This document shows positions 61,950-64,000 of a stretch of 64,000 nt of DNA, piece by piece. The notes under the pieces were generated by a model. It did not search any database. It saw only the letters and a program-made list of their open reading frames with translations, and was not told where the DNA came from. This DNA comes from Ananas comosus (taxonomy: Eukaryota > Streptophyta > Magnoliopsida > Poales > Bromeliaceae). Position 1 is the stretch's first letter. Each line of letters opens with the position of its first letter. The stretch spans positions 2,922,907-2,986,906 of the forward strand of contig NC_033638.1 of assembly GCF_001540865.1 (NCBI RefSeq), written 5' to 3'. The translations under genes were made by a program, and so were the position numbers.

Positions 61950-64000
61950 ATGGCTTCGCTTCCTCCTCTTCCTTCATCTCCTTCCCTCGATTACACTCTC
62001 CTTCGCCAATATGTCGAAAAGGATCCTTCTCGGTTTATACTAGGTCCCTCGTTTGTGGACGATCCTATTCCTGAATTTTTTTCTTTTTCGACTGAGGGCC
62101 TTCCCTTGATGGCTGATGCCATTCACTTTTCCTCTTGGTATGTTTCAAATGCCTCAAAATTGTCTAGGAAAACCCCCGGACTTGGTTGAGTGTTTCAAAC
62201 GCCTATCTTGCTTGGTTAGACTGTGTCGAAGCATCCTATGCTGACCTCTGGCGCGAGGTCCGGATTTATGAAGCTATTCAACTCTCAAGGACTCTTCCTA
62301 TAGCCGACAATTTTCTTTTGGCTGCGGCTCTCTATTTCTGGTCCCCTGTTTCTAATACCTTCCTTTTTAGAGCGGGACCCTTCACTCCAACTTTTCTTGA
62401 TGTGGCGGCGATAGTCGGTCGCCCCTAACGACGTAAATGATTTTGAGGCCTATCTTGATCCAAAGGCTGATCTTGCCTATACCAAATTCATTCGTCGGTT
62501 TGCAAGCCAGTATCCTACTCCGGTTACAAGGAAGGAACACACAACCATTCTTCTTTATTGGCTTTGTCACAATCTCGTTCACAGAAGATTAACCGAGATT
62601 TTATTCCGATCGCCATTGCCCTAGCCAATGGCGAGAAACTGGCACTAGGTACATATTTCCTTTCTTTCATATATAGAGAAATTTTTGAATCTATTAAACC
62701 ATTATCATTGGGGGGGGTGGTGTGGTAATCAGTTCCGGATACGGTGTCTTATGGTTGTTGCAAATGTGTTTATAAATTTATTTTCCCTACTTGTGCCGAA
62801 CCCCTTTGGATTTGGATTCGGCTCCCAATTTTGACACCTATGGCTTGGCTCTCGGCTGTCCAGAGCCTTTGACCCCGGATCAACCACTTGATTTCTCCAA
62901 GTATTTTAAGATTTTTTACGAAAAGAGCAAGCATCTCTTCATTAGATGGCCTCCATTTGGAGAACGTGTTTCTAGCCCATCTCGGCTTCTTACTCGGTTT
63001 GAGGCCATTCAAGATCAGCCGGCCTTTTCTCACGCCAGTGAAAATTCCAACATGTGGTATTCCGACATGTGGTTTTCCCTACTAGCCGCTAGAAACTTGC
63101 ACGTCGGATTGAAAAATCGCTCCAAATTGACGCCTAGTATAGAAGTGTATTCCCCCCAATACGTAGCGTGTCAGTTCGGATTCGTCCAAGCCCTTCCAGC
63201 CCCCGCCAAATTCTTTATGGCTAACACTGCTCGTGGCAGTCCTCCTACAAAGAGTGTAGCTGAAGCTAATCGGATCTTGGCTATGAGGAATCGTCTTCGA
63301 CGTTTCTTAAAACTTGTGAGCTTTCGGCCAAATCATGCAAGGGCATGGATTTTCGCTTTACTAAAGCCTTGGAAGCTTTTTGTGAACAATATTTTTTTCA
63401 CACTCATGTCCTCTATCTTTCGTAAATTTTTCATACAAAAGGTATGATGTCTTTCAATCAAATCGATTTCGTTTTACAACAAGAGAAGTAGAAATAGACT
63501 TTACTGTTGAAATTCCAGCTGAAGCTTTTACATCGGCTCCTCTGTCGGTATCTGAATCGGCAGATTCATTGGCCATCTCTCTTCAAGACTTGGCCACTTC
63601 GTGCCTGAAATCTAATGAAGAAGAAGACCTCCCTACTACCACTTCAGATGAGACTCAGTAGAAGTTGGATGAGTGTTTAAGACTGTATAGTAGTGGTCTT
63701 CCTATTCTGGCTCGAAATGTAGGGCAATTTGATCGGCTCGGAGCGCTTCTCCTAAATCTCTTGGACCAACCCAATTTTCCTCCTTCAAGTAAATGCTTCG
63801 CGCAGAGACTTTGTTTGTTCGTCTTTGTTCTTTTTTGACTAAGCAACAGACGCTTTCTGCTGAGTATTTGGCCTTAGATCATCATTTTGTATGGGTCGGT
63901 CATTTCAAGACGAAAGTCCCTAAAGTAGCAGCTCCAATCACTGACCTGAATCAGCAAGATATCTCTCTGAAAGACCAAGAATCGGCTCTTCGGCAACGCA
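61950..64000 (+). pseudogene. Plant mobile domain (PMD) coding region, decayed, runs off the window
   Basis: From ATG 61950 (MASLPPLPSSPSLDY) coding continues through several frames. LLAAALYFWSPVSNTF and FTPTFLDVAAIVGRP come next, then EHTTILLYWLCHNLVHR, ALANGEKLALG, FIYREIF and VYSPQYVACQFGFVQALP. These are hallmarks of the plant mobile domain found in MAIL-type proteins and in several transposons. Frame breaks fall near 62180, 62428, 62600 and 62715. Further open sequence with an acidic stretch (SNEEEDLPTT) runs to the edge. A retrotransposon origin is likely but unproven. Confidence 0.75.

Overview
The window is nuclear DNA of a flowering plant. It has a many-exon gene with GT-AG introns, Ty1/copia and Ty3/gypsy retrotransposons, an L1-type LINE, Helitron, hAT and Mutator-like non-autonomous elements, and plant-type foldback MITEs. 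The style of the repeats suggests a monocot, but that is inference; no species call is made. No rRNA, tRNA, CRISPR or prokaryotic feature was seen. The main finding is one apparently intact gene on the minus strand. I assembled it by eye from 19 exons between 58039 (ATG) and 14868 (TGA). The exons sum to 1686 bp in one open frame of 561 codons plus stop, and every intron begins GT and ends AG. The product is a branched-chain-aminotransferase-like protein: an N-terminal sulfotransferase/P-loop-like domain fused to a class IV PLP-dependent aminotransferase. The transcription unit is over 43 kb, and roughly 60 percent of it is transposable-element DNA in introns 1, 4, 5, 7, 12 and 13. Layout. 1-1039 is the 3' end of a large gypsy LTR (family Gy-A). 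1040-5610 holds two Helitron 3' termini, a MITE and unassigned AT-rich DNA. 5610-14560 is a dense cluster of palindromic foldback elements and small MITEs, with a 5'-truncated LINE (7480-10579, minus) nested in one MITE and a scrap of gypsy polyprotein end plus LTR start (11870-12130, minus). 14868-58039 is the host gene. Its introns carry seven related non-autonomous hAT elements, three gypsy LTR families (Gy-A at 32172-37574 and 44089-48143, Gy-B at 48533-51223, Gy-C ending at 27886), a gag-only copia element (28185-30789), a three-LTR copia deletion derivative (37703-41239) and several nested insertions. 58218-60803 upstream of the gene holds a Mutator-like element, a hAT-like MITE and a Pack-MULE-like element. 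61950-64000 is a decayed plant-mobile-domain coding region running off the edge. Relationships. All six LTR-type insertions in the gene whose orientation can be read lie antisense to it. Many insertions have intact target-site duplications (ATTGT, CATGG, AGAAC, CTCTTAGC, CTTCTCAC, CTTTATAT, TTTAAAAAA, ATAATTTTA), and two have an empty site preserved in a sister repeat copy, so the nesting order can be read. The least expected signal is a pair of RNA-hairpin-capable elements at comparable places in three gypsy LTR families. Their stem sequences differ while pairing is largely kept.
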